Source of the DNA: Lithospermum erythrorhizon
Taxonomy: Eukaryota; Streptophyta; Magnoliopsida; Boraginales; Boraginaceae
DNA length: 64,000 nucleotides
Reading direction: 5' to 3'
Assembly (NCBI GenBank): GCA_019722365.1
Contig: JADFUC010000925.1
Coordinates: 1-64,000, forward strand
Part shown: in pieces, positions 25,239-38,644 of the stretch
How positions within the stretch are numbered: the first letter of the stretch is position 1
Layout of the letters: the number at the start of each line of letters is the position of its first letter
Notes under the pieces: generated by a model
Told to the model about the DNA's origin: nothing
Database searches by the model: none
The model's input: the letters and a program-made list of their open reading frames with translations, nothing else
Translations under genes and position numbers: made by a program

Positions 25239-28200
25239 ATTGTAAGGACTACTTTGCTTCTATCAGTGGCTGTTATCTAAAGAAATTGCATGTACAAATC
25301 CCTCATCTGGTACCATACATAGTTACATTCCTAAAGAAAGACATGTTAGCTATTTTATTTTTTAATGTAGAAATTAAAAATAAAATTATTTTGGATTGAA
25401 TTATTTTGATATTTAGAATCGCGTAAAACAAGGTCACAATTTAATTTTGTATTTTTGAATTTTGATGATGGTGTGAGTTTCAATAGTCAAGCCCCAACAC
25501 CCTTCAACTCAGTTTTGTATTAGTCCGCACTAATTGACACCTCTACCCACTACCAATATATTACGCCTTTATTAGGAATATAGGAGTCAAAATCAGCTCA
25601 ATTGGCATCTTTAGTCAATGAGTTGCCGAGAAGTCAAAATTATCTCCCCAGCTTCCAAAGCAAATGAACTTCGACGCGTACTTTCTTCGTATTTTTCTAT
25701 TGGCTTAATTTCTTACGCCCGTGTACAATATCATAAATTTTAAATTATCTTCTAATACTATTATCATTTTAAATTGGCTCCTAAATTACACTAAGTTTTA
25801 GATTGCTTCCTCAATTATCAAATTGTCCCCTCAAATATTCAAATTGCTCCATGATGTTATCAAATTTTGTTTTAACAAAAAGATAAACTAGAGATTACAC
25901 TTATAACAAACTTTTGAAACACTTTTTGAATATAAATAAACATATTTATCCAAACATTAATTAAAAATTATATTTAAACCCTCATCATCTTCCTCCACTC
26001 TTCCCCCTCTCCCTCTATCTTCTTTCATCACCATTACCAATGTCACCTCCAACCTTCTAACACCAGCATCATCACCAATCTGCCATCATTGTAGAAACAA
26101 AAATACCTCATATAAATAAGAGTTTCCTATTGGGTCAATATCCGGTACCAATAAGTAATACGGTATATTAACGTATAGTTCTTTTGTTCCCTTCGAAAGC
26201 CGACACGTTGGCCACCAATAATTCTCTTATATTCCTATAAATACCTCTCTTTCATTTATTTCAATCCTTTGAAGGTAATACTTTCTTTACACATAAACAC
26301 TCAAGCCTAATCTTCTCTCGGCTAAATTCTAACTTTTATCATCTGGAAATGATCAAGGACAACTTTGGCCGCGGCCTGATCCTGAGCACATCGGCACTTC
26401 TACATCATGAAATCCAAAGCTCATTTAACAAACCGTGGTCAAGACTGCGCTCAGAACAGACGTACAGGCCGAGGACGCGACCATACCAACCCGCTAATCC
26501 TTCCAAAGGTCAATAAAACCCTCAGACGGAGATTCTCGAAAGGGCGAGGGTCGACATTTAGACTCCGCCTACCGCGAACAAAGTGAAATTGACAGAGAAA
26601 GAGCGACTACCCCAACCCAAGAAAGTTTCGCCATGATCATCTTCTCGACCAAACCCCCACCCCCACACCCACCACCACATCCCAACTGGCCCACTACCCC
26701 TTCTCCATCCCACTCTAAAATACAATCACCCCTTTCGCCATCACCAACTACCTAATCCCTACCCCCATCTCTGGCACTTTACCCTCACCCCTCACCACCA
26801 CCAAACCAAACAGTCCAATTTGTTAACGATTGAGATTAACCGGAGACTTGTGCTCGGTCGAGGATTGGAAAGTCTGAGATGTTAGAAATCAAATTCTGGG
26901 AAGTAGCAAATCAATTTCCTTATTCATCTAGCTTGAATTGTATGAATATGGTGTGAAGCAATTTCCTTTTCGTATGAATTGGTGTGAAGTAATCACCCAT
27001 TTCCCGATTCATGAGTGGTGCAGATAACAAATTTAAAAAAGAGACGTAAGAGATTTAGACGACGAAAAGAAAACCAAAAAAAAATTGCAGGCAGGTGACG
27101 TGCGGCTTGAAGACGACGAAGCGCGTTTCCAACACGCGCAAGCCGTTTTAATATAAAACATTGATTAGATAGAATATTTGTACATTAATTTCCTTATATT
27201 TTAGTTATGTGTGGCATTGTATAATTAGTGCTCAACTAGATATCCTTAATACACAAAGTTAAACAAAGAAATTACCCTTCAATTTAATATTTTGAAAAGA
27301 AATGCAGTAGTGAGAAATTTGAGAAAGAATATCATATTTATCTATCTGAGTGATTGACGGATAAATAGTAAGATATTCCAATGGAAAGAGCCAAGAAAAT
27401 CCTGCAAAATTTATTGAAGTATTTTTATCTTCACTTAGTTTATATTCATCGGTGAAGCTGTCGGTGTCGGGCTACAATTTACTAAGTGGGACTTAACATA
27501 CTTTAATGTGAATTAGAGATTTATTGTCAATTGAAAAGCGTGAAACTATCATATTAAAGTGCTCCGAGATTGGCCCCGAGATGACAGAGTGGCCCCTCGG
27601 CGCCCTTTACCCCGAGATTTCCCAGCAATTGGCGAGAATCATATGACGCTTCAACCTGATCGTAGACGGTAGCTTCCTTTTAAACCACATTTCAATACGA
27701 GATTCTATCACTTACGTTACCTCGAATCCATACCGCATAAAGAGAGAGAGGCTACTGACATTTTTTCTCATTAGTCTAGCCAGAGTAGATTATGAGGTCC
27801 TCGGGTTATGCGTGGAGGACAAAAAAAGAGTTACTCATTATATATTTCATTTATAATAATTTACTTTATTTTCTAATTATCCTCGAATTATATCTCATAA
27901 TTATTAGAACATACATATTATTCCCTCGCTCTTAAAAGATTGTTCATTTATCAAATTTAACTTTTTAATAGCTTAAATTTTGATCATAAATATTTTATTG
28001 TAGACAGATAATATTCATTTAAAATATATCAATGGAAATAATTCAAACGTATTTTTATTAATAAATTTTTCATAAAATATTATAAAATACAAACAAAAAT
28101 ATTTATGATCAAAGCTAACTATTACTCAAAGCTTAAAAAGCCAAACGACACTTTAAACGGAAAAGATATTTACCGACATCCTCGTACAAGACAATATAAC

Positions 28201-28489
28201 CAAACGTGATCTTTGTCTTCCACTCAGCCATGATGAGGTTAATAATGATGATTCTAAAAGGGAATATATATTGATGGATCCATCTCGACCAAGAGAGTGC
28301 TATACTTGACAAGGGGCTGGGGATTTTCCACACTTTGTGTGTCGACTGTCGACCCAAATCTATTAATTCTCCTAGCTGTTTTATTTTATTTGGAATAATT
28401 AATTGATTTAAGAACTTAGATTAGCTTTATCATTAATAAGAGTTAATTAGATATATGATTTAAATAAACGCCATCGTTTCGCACTTACT

Positions 28490-29040
28490 TCAAGTAGATA
28501 ATGCTGTAGCACACTACCGACGCGACATTTGTCTGGCCGAGCGTGCTTCTCGTGATTCACTCAAGTTGGTGATGGTTCGGCCGATCAACTTCGCCGGCTT
28601 GATATCCGATCTTTACTATCTAGACTATTCACGACGCGCTGCATTTACGGGCCGACATGGCCCGGCTGCATTTGGTCATGTTCTCGCTCGCTAAAGCGGG
28701 TCTCATGAGGTAGAAGAGAGACTGCCCATTCGACACAAATAATGGTTAATGCTACGACCACAAACACTCCAACGATCACATCGCCACATGGCATTTAAAG
28801 GCCTTAAATACGCGAGACAAAATAACATTACTTCTGATTTAAGCTCGAAAGGCTCTGCATTTATGCAGTGACGCGAAAAGCACTTCACTCACCACACGCT
28901 CGATCACGTCATGTGTCACATCGGCATCCCCCATGCGAGACAATAAATCCTGACCTGCGCCTACGCCAGATAACATCCCTTCGCCCACTGAGATACTACA
29001 AGACATTTCAAGGCCACTTTTTATCCCCAAAAAAGACAAA
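28490..29040. repeat. GC-rich island, probable LTR remnant
   Basis: Base composition shifts sharply from the AT-rich flanks, with many CG dinucleotides (cgacgcgac, gccggc, ggccgacatggcccggc). A promoter-like 'cttaaatacgc' occurs near 28,803. There is no coding frame. A Ty3/gypsy LTR remnant is a guess from composition only. Confidence 0.3.
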
Positions 29041-29915
29041 TGCTTTTCAATATTGGCCTAAAAGTCGACAATGCTATGCTAACTACAATTCATTAACGTA
29101 TCACAATTCCATTTATATCCAATTTCAACGTAAAACGACATCGTTACTAAATGCACTATCAGAAATGGTACAATTGAAAAATTTAAAAAGTGTATCAAAA
29201 ATATTATATGCAATTAATTAGAACGTATACCAAAATTCGGCTGAAAAATTTACACATTACCTAAAGATAATGATATTTTATTTTTTAAAATTCAGACGAT
29301 ATTACCTAAAATCGCATAAAAAGTTAAGTTAAAAAATATATCAATAAACATATAATTTGTATTTTCATCATTAATAAATCAATCATTAATCAAGTTTTAA
29401 CGAACCGTAACTTCTACAATTTTACGCTCACGCCTACCTCGATTCTAAAAAAAAGATGGTTTTTCAGTTATTCATTTGATTTTGATTATGAAATGCCTCT
29501 AAAAAGAATATAGAAATACCACCAAAGTAATTTAAGTGACATAACTTTTATTTGAAATTCAAATCTTACATCTCTAAAACAAAATTCCAATGAGAATATT
29601 ATATTCCATAAAATGTGAATGCATCCATATTATTCAAATAATTTGTTACTTTAAACTTTCAAGAAGCGTTTTGTCACTTATTTTGAACCTTCAAGAAGAG
29701 TTCCCTAGCTACCATATGCAATAGCTAACTTAGAACCCCACTAATAGCTAGTTGCATGGCATTGCCTCTATTGCCTACAAGTAGAAACAATTTAGGATCA
29801 AACCACTTGTCACACCAATATCGATTTTGATATCAAAATTTCATCACCACAAATTATTATACATGATCGACATAATCCAAACCTATTTCCTACATGCATC
29901 CCATTACTTGACTTG

Positions 29916-29923
29916 TATAAATA
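29916..29923 (+). promoter_or_regulatory. TATA box of the dynein light chain gene
   Basis: TATAAATA lies 183 bases upstream of the ATG at 30,099, followed by a C/T-rich start region ('ctctctatctac'). Confidence 0.6.
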
Positions 29924-30098
29924 CTCTCTATCTACTTCAAAGGGGTCTAAAAGAGCAAAAGGAAATTATTCAAATCAATAAAGAGATAACACATATTGTT
30001 AAACTTTATAGATCAGACCACATTACCATACATAGATTATTCAATTTCACATTAATTACACATCTATATATAATTATAAATATTCTTCTAATTACATC

Positions 30099-31280
30099 AT
30101 GCTGGAAGGTAAAGCAGTTGTAGGTGAAACTGATATGCTCCAAAACATGCAACAAGATGCACTTAGTTTAGCAGCAAAAGCTCTTGATTACTTTGATGTC
30201 ACTGAGGCTACTGCGATTGCTCGTTTAATAAAAAAGGTAAACTTAATTTCTTGGTCTGTGTTTAATGCAGTAATAATATTTTTATTATAAAACATTACTT
30301 TTTCCCTCTCAAAATATACGATCATCTGTAATAAATTTATTTTTTCATAATAGCTTGATTGCTTCTCGTATTTTTAATATACCTTTTATAATTCCAATGT
30401 TGTTTTTTATATTTTTAATGGTTTTTATAATCTCACGTAACTTTTCACTATTCTTAATAAATTATTTTTATCTAAATAATTATTTATTTCAAACATAGAT
30501 AAGAGGCGGTTAGAGGGTTGTTTTTGGTTGTACAGTAACTTATTAGGAAATTGTATGGGCCGGTGTATGTTTTTTTTAGAAAACGACTAAATAAATGTTG
30601 TCATTTTGATGGAATTGAATTAGCTATTTTGCTATCCTTGTAGAACCAGTTTCGGTTAAATGTGTGGACGGAATTGAGATATTGTCTCTGATATATCTTA
30701 AAAATATATTTCATTATAAAATTAAATGAAAAATTCATATAAATCACCCTTATACGTTGGATATATTCCTCCATTCCATAACGAAGAGAGTTTTTACTTT
30801 TTAGAAAATCCCGTAATTGGGTCTATTTTTACCAAATTTAATAAGAAAAAATGGAGGGAAACCTTATTTGTGAGATATATTTAAAATTTTCTTAAAATTT
30901 GTGCAAAACCAAATATACTTTAAAAATGGAATGGAGGGAACTCTAGGAGGGAGACATTTAATATGAGACGAGTCTCCTTTCAACACGCTTACATTAATGT
31001 CCCACGCTCATTCATTCTAAATCATAGGGTATATCTCATCATTCATTATAAATTGAATTTAAAGCTAATATGAATTAATCCATGTTTGGTGAAGGAATTC
31101 GATAGATTGTATGGAGGTGGTTGGCAATGCATTGTTGGGACGGATTTCGGATCATTTGTGAGACATTATTTTGGTTGTTTCATCCATTTCCGCGTCGGTA
31201 GCCTCGCCATTCTGCTCTTCAAAGGCTCGGGTTGGAGACGCCACGCCCACCACGGCATATTCTCTACCCTAGAATCGTAA
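30099..31280 (+). CDS. Dynein light chain, LC8/LC6 type
   Basis: A small dimeric hub protein that binds short linear motifs in partner proteins. Exon 1 is 30099-30236 and exon 2 31095-31280, split by an 858-base intron (AAAAAG|GTAAAC ... GAAG|GAATTC); 107 residues. Motifs run in family order: LEGKAVVGETDMLQNMQQDAL, AAKALDYFDVTEATAIARLIKK, EFDRLYGGGWQCIVGTDFGSF, then FGCFIHFRVGSLAILLFKG, the LC8 beta-strand that lines the binding groove. The start MLEGK is the conserved one in plants, and the C-terminal tail extends about 15 residues past the LC8 fold.

Flowering plants have no dynein heavy chains, so the name is historical; LC8 here must serve other complexes. The Arg and Tyr in 'FVRHYFGCF' differ from the more usual Thr/Ser-containing form. 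The intron contains a MITE remnant. Confidence 0.95.
30296..30497. mobile_element. MITE remnant in the dynein light chain intron
   Basis: The left end reads 'tctcaaaatatacgatcat', and the right part ('cactattcttaataaatta', then 'atttatttcaaa') matches the right part of the element at 41,128-41,342. Both are the same diverged family. Confidence 0.5.
30765..30945. mobile_element. MITE-like element in the dynein light chain intron
   Basis: The left end 'ttcctccattccat' is repeated in inverted form at the right ('atggaatggagggaa'); a second 'aatggagggaa' occurs internally near 30,850. It is about 180 bases, without an ORF. Confidence 0.6.
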
Positions 31281-33535
31281 TAGCATGAACTCGCGCGACA
31301 GATCGATTTTATCGGGTTTTCTCGAGAAAAAACCATGACCGGTTTTCGGTTTTTGGGGAAATATGTAAAAAATCGTCTGTTAACCGAACCGGTTGACTTA
31401 TTTCCGGTTCCTAGACCGGTTTTGAGCCTTGCTATTTGACCGATTTTTATCCTTTTTATTGTTCAATTTACATCATATAAAAATAAATCCTAGTATATAA
31501 AAAAATGATAAATGGAAAATGGCTTCAACATAGTACTTTGTGGAGAAAGTCTATTAAAATATTACATTTTTAACCTATTTTACTATGAAATATGAATATG
31601 ATAATTTAAACTTAATCAATACTATAAACTTTGTTAATTTTAATTTAAATTGAAAGAAAATTAGAAAATGAAAATAATAAATATAATAATATACCAACTG
31701 AATTTGGCGGGGAGATCATGAGGTTAAGGGGAAATCGAGGGGAGAAAGTGGTGGGAGGAATTGAGGCCCGAGCCCTCAAGCCCGGGCGAGTCGCCGATAA
31801 TACGGGGAGAGTAAAGGCGTGAGCCAGAACTTTAATACGACGCCCTATTCGTCGAAATCAAATTTGCACTGATCTCTTTATTACGCTGCGACAATCACAG
31901 ATCAATTCATTTACCGGCCGCTTAAATGTGATTTATCGAACTTAAATTGCTCACCTTAAGAATCAGATATTACTACTTTCGCTCTCACGATAATTTAAGT
32001 GTTACGAAATATCATAGATCTTACTATTAATCGCTATAATAATAAAGAATTTAATAATTATTATCATATACAACTTACTATTATCCGAAATTCTCGTAAT
32101 GTCATTAATACCACATACAAATGATATTCGAATTATATTTCACGCATTTAAATTAAACGAGATCAGATATTAAGTTAAACGATTCTCAATATTTATATAT
32201 CTGATAACATATATCAATTTAACATCAATTCCATAAACTCATAAAAGTTTTAATCACCAAGAATCAAATCGACGCATCAACTCGATAAGTTATTCATAAT
32301 GACTGTTAAGATTTTAATTAACTCATATTAATTAAAACGAACAACTCACTAGTAACTCATTATTTGACGGGGCCAGCATAATCTGCCTAATTAAGCTAAT
32401 CCAGCTTAAACCCATTTCCTTAATCTTAAAATTGGCAAATGGTATTTGTGCTGAAGAGACAAGGGTTTTTCATTTCCCATGAAAATGAAAACCCTTTGCC
32501 TCCACCTGTAATAGCCGCCCACCCTTCTAAGAAACCAAGAGACCCTCTTCCATTTTTGCTCCTCATAACTCAAAGGTTTCAAGCCTACTGATCTCGACCC
32601 CTCCCTACAAGGCAATCTGTGCGACATCGCTTTTGCCAGCTGGGATACAATTGGAGAGGTTTCTCAAGGGCATTCACGCGAGACATCTTCGAGGGAGCTT
32701 GGTTTCATTTCGCCTTCACGCGAACGTAGTTAACTCTTTATTCATAATTGCAATTATGTGTTTGGGACACTTATATCATATTAAGATCCTGGATGATGTA
32801 ATTCTAAGGTTTATCACAAATTTAAATTATACTGTATTCTAACACTATTATTATTAACTATATATATTTTTATCTAATTTTTTTATGGCGAATTATAATC
32901 ATAACAAGTCAGAAATACATCAAAAAGATAAAAATTCAATCATTTATTCATATGTCTTACACCAAAAACAAAAAAAATAAACATAATTTTAAACTAATTT
33001 AACTTGAACTTTCATCTTAATGATCGCTTGAAACCGGTTTATAATTTTAAAGCATAACATAAAATAATGGTCACCATTCAAAACTCAGTTATAATTATCT
33101 TACTTTCTACAATGTGCAGCCGGAACAAGATATTGAAACATGATGATCTATTAATGATTTGTTAGGTTTTTTATTTTTTTAGTATGTTATTTGTAGAAGA
33201 AAATTTGAAGAGTTAGAATTTTAAATCAAGTAACAAAGCTTCAGTGGTAGAAATGTATTTAGTTAGAGTAACATAAAAACAAAATACAATAGGTTACGAG
33301 GAAAGAAATACCTCGTGATAGGTAAAACAAAACTGCTAATAGTTGCCGAGAAAAGAGAGCTCACGGACGTGATTCGAACCCTGGTTATTCGACTTTTTAA
33401 ATCACCACAGACACTATATGGCTCGTTAATCTAGTATGAATTTCATTTAGATAAAACAATTCAAATTCATACATCCCGGATCCTCAAAATGATATAAATT
33501 AATCTAAAATATACTCAATAATATGAATAACAAAG
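31281..33535. other. Repeat-like intergenic DNA
   Basis: A patch with repeated 'accggtt' motifs (31,330-31,440) lies directly downstream of the dynein gene, followed by a GC-richer patch at 31,710-31,960. From 32,400 to 32,720 is a leader-like stretch with no lasting ORF. A transposon origin is likely; the class is unclear. Confidence 0.4.
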
Positions 33536-34392
33536 CACTTACAAGTGATGCTGCCGAAGTCTATCAACACATTTTCACGGTTCTCAATTAAAAATTTGAG
33601 CACTTCAAAATGTAGCGCCTCTACTTGGTCAAGACACCGCAGGCGGTCAATCCCAAGACTCAAGGCTTGCTGTAATGGCCGATTGATGAAATCAAGAGAA
33701 GAATTTTTAATTCTTCCCTTGAATGTTTCGCTATAATAGAGAGAGAGGTTGGAAGTTTTGTTTTCATTTCATGAAAAACCTAATGTTTCTGCTTATATAT
33801 GTCAAACCTAAAAGTTTCAACCGAATACCACGAATGTAATTCGCTGTTTTAATTAAAACCGCTATAAAATCTCAAACACTTAACAAGTTGTTAATTAGTA
33901 CCCAATAAGTTACTAACAAGCTCAACTAACAAGTTACTAACAAGCTCAATCTAACTATCGAATTAATTCAATCAATTAATTAATTAATTCGGTTCATCCA
34001 ATTTATATTTTACATTATCAATGTAAAATTCTAATTGAGAAATATTCGTTGATTACAATCAACTCCTCACAATTTAGCAAATGTAGTTTAATTTCATACA
34101 TGAAATATAATCCAACGTCATCAGAAGGGACTTTCTTGGTGTCAAATAATAGTAAGTTGTATAATAATAATTGACCAATTACTATTATTATAACGATTAA
34201 TGAGTAAGATCTAACAATCTCATAACCCCTTCAATTATCACGAGAACCGCACTAGTAATATACAATTACTAAGCGTGAACACTAAGTTCCAAGAATCACA
34301 TTTAACCAACCCGGTAAATGAATCAACACAATTGTCGCAACGGGCATATTAAAAGCGGAATCAATTTTCATTGACTCCAACAAATTCCACTT
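33536..34392 (-). mobile_element. LTR-like segment, minus orientation
   Basis: Read on the minus strand it begins TGTTGGAGTC directly after a purine-rich 'gagggcaagtggaatt', the usual arrangement of a polypurine tract and 3' LTR in copia-type elements. A TATA-like 'catatataagcagaaac' follows near 33,800. The block order ('ctcctcacaatttagcaa', 'aattgaccaattactatta') is also found at 59,400-59,560, another LTR copy. The full element is not resolved. Confidence 0.5.
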
Positions 34393-37300
34393 GCCCTCGA
34401 CGACCATACAATTCATTTATCGCACCATCTCTCAATGCAGCTAACCATAAAAAGTCATTTAAACACCCACAACTTTCTTTACTCAGCATTTAATCAACAA
34501 TAAAGATTTACAAGGCCCCATAAACCAATCAAGATTAATCGCGCGACCCAACATACGCCGTTATATTCCCTGCTAAGCGCAGACGCTTGGTCATAGGGGC
34601 CTTCAAAGTACGTAACTTATATAACACGTATAGTTATACACGAGGTTCCGCTAATCGTTTTAACCTAAAATTCTAAACAAATATCATAGACAAGTGACAT
34701 ACAGCATTCTATGAATTGCTGCACATACCAGCCTCACCATAGGACCGGCAAACACGGACATCTAGTCCCAAGAAAGCTAACGTGATCAATCTTATCACTA
34801 ATCAAAAACACCATGTTATTTGATGTCACGCCTAATCCATCAAGATCCCACTGCCGCCCGTCATCCCATGTTTCAGTCAAGAAAGTAGTCAATAATCCAT
34901 GTTGTACCTCTCTGTAAAAACATAGACCAACCTGTGATTTAACTTTTCACTCATCGAGGATACCATACATGTATATATTATATATTTCAACGGCCTCGTG
35001 AAATAAATAACGGGTAACTATATGAATGAATCACGATTCATGTAGTTTAGTTAACAACAATCGATTAAAATACAAAGGAACTTTTGTTTTAATTAATTAT
35101 TTAACTTAATCCAGAAAGTGAAACGAACTAGCTCCTCCCCATCAATCTCGCTTAATGCCTGGGCCTTTCCATGTAGCCTCGTGAAACCAAACTGCTGAAC
35201 TGCGAAGCGATCTCAACTCCGAGACGCATGCTTAAATCCACAAGCACGGATCCTTTAAGCTTGCATGACTTCTGCATCATTTCATGATATAAAACAAAGA
35301 GGATAAGATTACAATCACATCTCTTACCGGGGTCATTACTTACAAAGTTAGCTCTTATATCTATCGAATTCGTCTTCAAATCTGGGTGAATCATTGATGA
35401 CTAAGACATCCCTACATAGTCACGCACTCCACTACGCATCAAAACGGGTTTCAACCACTTCTGGTTCTATCGGCAGTTTCATAACACAACTCCAAGTGTG
35501 TTAAACACATCCTTATTAAATGCACATTCTTTTAACAACATTACCAACAAAAACAAATTGGATCGGGTCAAGTCATTGCACACTGAAGTTTAAGTTTCTA
35601 GTTTACTCATCGAAAGCACACTGTGACTCATCATATTATTGAAATTCTTGGCTAATAGCTTTTCATATGGTACAACTGTCCATAATGCTACTATCACCTT
35701 CAGTTACAAGTGGAGATCAACAACTGATCCATTCCATGTAACTATAGTTACCTCTATTCCCTTAAAGTTACTACCAAGCGTATTCCGAATCCGAGCCGAA
35801 TACCTCAGTGAAAACTTCAATTCCAATCACGGAATCATGTTACGCCATCGCCAGGGCGCACAACACACGACCTTAACACGGTATACGGTGAATCATATTA
35901 CTATGTAATAGAGTTCAAACGACTCTATTAATGCGAGGCCCTTACTAGCCGTGTGGGACAGACCTCTAACGTAAGAGTTGCCTTGTCAATAAAGAGAATT
36001 GCCTATTTATAGATTATAGATTTCAATCAATTAAGCTTCATGACATTAACTTAACAAGCAAATGTCATGCAAGCTCACATATATAATGTGACCTGACATA
36101 GTAATGTGGTCACATATGTAGTCGGGTTCACAAATATACAAGAATCTAATCAAGCATTATACCCTTTAAGTGTCAGAGGGAAGATTTCTTCAACATTTAG
36201 TGTATAAAACTTTATTTATGCAAGCATTTCCCACTAACCTTTATGAATCCTCAAGCGTTTTTCATCACTTCGATTCTTATCGATTTTCATCAAGTATCAA
36301 AGCTGAGGAATTCAACTCCATTATACTCAATCTTAAGTTTGCAACTTTAGACTTCTAGTAGTATAGAAACTTTTTATATTCTCGCTTGAGTATGGAGTTC
36401 AATAACAATGCTGCGATCCATCATCACCTATCATTACTTAGGAACATTCTTGATAACTTGTTTATACTCTCACATGTTACAACTTGTGGAATAGCAATAA
36501 GAAAGTTTGAAATAAACATGAGCACAGTCAACTAATGAATATGTTTAATCTTGGTTTCTCAAACTAAAGGATTAAACGCTCATTCATGACTAATTGCTCA
36601 TTTAATGAGAATACATTTATTACTCGATGATTCACAATCCGTAAAAGTAATATAGAACGGGCTCTTTACCTTTGATTTAATTCACCATCTAGAAGATAAA
36701 ATAGAGCTTTATACTCAACCCATATATTCGCATATTATTTCATTTAAATGACCTCAAGTCATTTATTGGAGTATTATTTATTCATGTTGTCATTTGTATC
36801 ACTGCATTTAGCTTTAAATGCATCAAGAGTGGATACTCCTTGATATAACCGAAGGGTTCTAATACTGGATTGGTATCTCCTACGGAGCCACTTGAATGCA
36901 TTCAAGTCACATATTTATTTCCACTATTTGTACTTCATAATGAAGACTCTATACGTACAATAAATTGCAGCACTATAGTGGATGGAAATAAATACCAGCT
37001 TCCTTCTGGTTATGTACAAAATGACTTAATATCAACTTTGGATCTGAGTTAAATTATGTCTACTACAGTGACATAATACTAACTTATCCTATACGAGACG
37101 TTTCAAAGTTTGTTTATCAAACATCTCACAGTTGAATATGAATAAATTAATTTAAAGGTAAGTGCTGCAACCTTAATATGTGAAATTATTTCATTCTCTC
37201 GTGTTTCACCTACTCTAAACACAATCCTTACTTGTATCACTCCAACTAATGACACATCTATGTTAATGAAATTATCTCGTATATGAAATTGAAAGATTCA

Positions 37301-38640
37301 TCCATTTGTGTTTTTAACTTCATTAAACACAATTCCTTTACGTATCTCAACAAGTATCGCTTTTTAAGATTGGGACGATGTCTCATTCTTCGGATTTATA
37401 TATTACTTATATCGACGATACTTCCGACTCGTAACTGATAGTATTTGTACGGTCCTTTTCCATACCCTTATCAATTCTTTTGTATCATTCAATGACTCAA
37501 ATCTTTAATTAACTTGTATGTAAACATACAAACTTAATTTATACTTGTTTTAACCTCCCACTAAGTCTAGTAAAGAGTCGATTTCATTTCATCTTTTCAA
37601 GTATTATACTAAGTCTCGCTCGAGTCATTATCCATAAATATTATTCAATCATTTGTTGTCTGGGCGTGTCCTTTTAAAGAAAGAGTAGAGCCTCTTTAAT
37701 CGTAATCACCCGGAGCATGGAAACGTGTAAGTCAAACATGACATTCTTTTCTACCTTACAAGTGCAAAGAAAATAGTTTAGAATCCCAACCATCTTCACG
37801 GAGGATTTAAAACCGGTAGGCCTTATAACGTAGTCGCCTATCATTACACAAGAGCTCGATAACTTTCTTTTGTATCTTGTCTTCCAAATTATTTTTATAT
37901 TTCTTGGCTCATCCATGATTAAATCACGCGAAGTCAAAACTACTGCTCTCAACACCGAGCAATTTTAACAAGACATTACTTTGACAACAAAATTATTTGA
38001 GATATAAGATTTAATCAAATCTCTCTTTCAATTCCTAAATGTTACTTAAAATCCTTCTTTCTATGCTTTGAAGTTCGAAATAATGAAGTGAATCATTAAC
38101 TTCAACTTATAGTTCCATGTTCACTCATCTGTACAAGTGACGTGAGAACCGAATAGATAACTTTGCTTTATTTCCATTACATACCATGCTTTGTTTCATC
38201 ACAATTCATGAACCATGTTCATCATGTTAAAGAAACTAAACACCAATCACATGTCCTGAAATGTAGATACACAACATTCAAGATCATTCAATAGTTTTTC
38301 TCAATCAAGTTATAAAAGAGATCAAACTATTCATTATTTAAGGCTTACAATATGACATATTGGTCTTCATAGCATCATCACCTTTGATTGAATCAAAATT
38401 AATTATCCTTCAATCATATCATGCGACTTTGTTCACTTGAATCAAAGTTCATGCAACGTGACAACATGATTGAATCAAGTCTTAAATGTTTGTATTAAAG
38501 TTTTTATCATCTATTAGCATACAACCGATTGCAATGGTCAGCTGAGATCTGTAACACTTTATTTCAACAAGTCATTCGGATTTCTCCTTAACTTATTTTA
38601 TTTCACATTATAAAGTCATGTATTTAGTTTTCCCAATGAA
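34393..38640. other. Non-coding interior of a large decayed element
   Basis: About 4.2 kb without an intact ORF. It has moderate GC patches (34,540-34,900; 35,100-35,400) typical of mutated retroelement DNA. I recognise no protein domain on either strand. Confidence 0.4.
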
Positions 38641-38644
38641 TGGT

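Larger units (their letters stand above)
25239..30098. other. Intergenic region with decayed retroelement-like patches
   Basis: No intact gene. Near 25,720-25,860 a degenerate 'aaattg(c/t)(c/t)cct' motif repeats. At 26,200-26,700 a TATAAATA (about 26,237) is followed by a GC-rich stretch with no open frame, like an LTR and leader. A mariner-like AT-rich segment with 'ccctcgctcttaaaagattg' spans about 27,922-28,150. A GC-rich island at 28,490-29,040, unlike its surroundings, also lacks an ORF. All classifications here are weak. Confidence 0.45.

Noticed and set aside
28868..29221. 117-codon frame in the GC-rich island
   Set aside because: No start context, no domain, and it overlaps an equally long minus frame; it reflects high GC only.
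33340..33410. tRNA-like 'gattcgaaccctgg' sequence
   Set aside because: Only a B-box-like stretch on the minus strand; no acceptor stem or anticodon arm could be paired.
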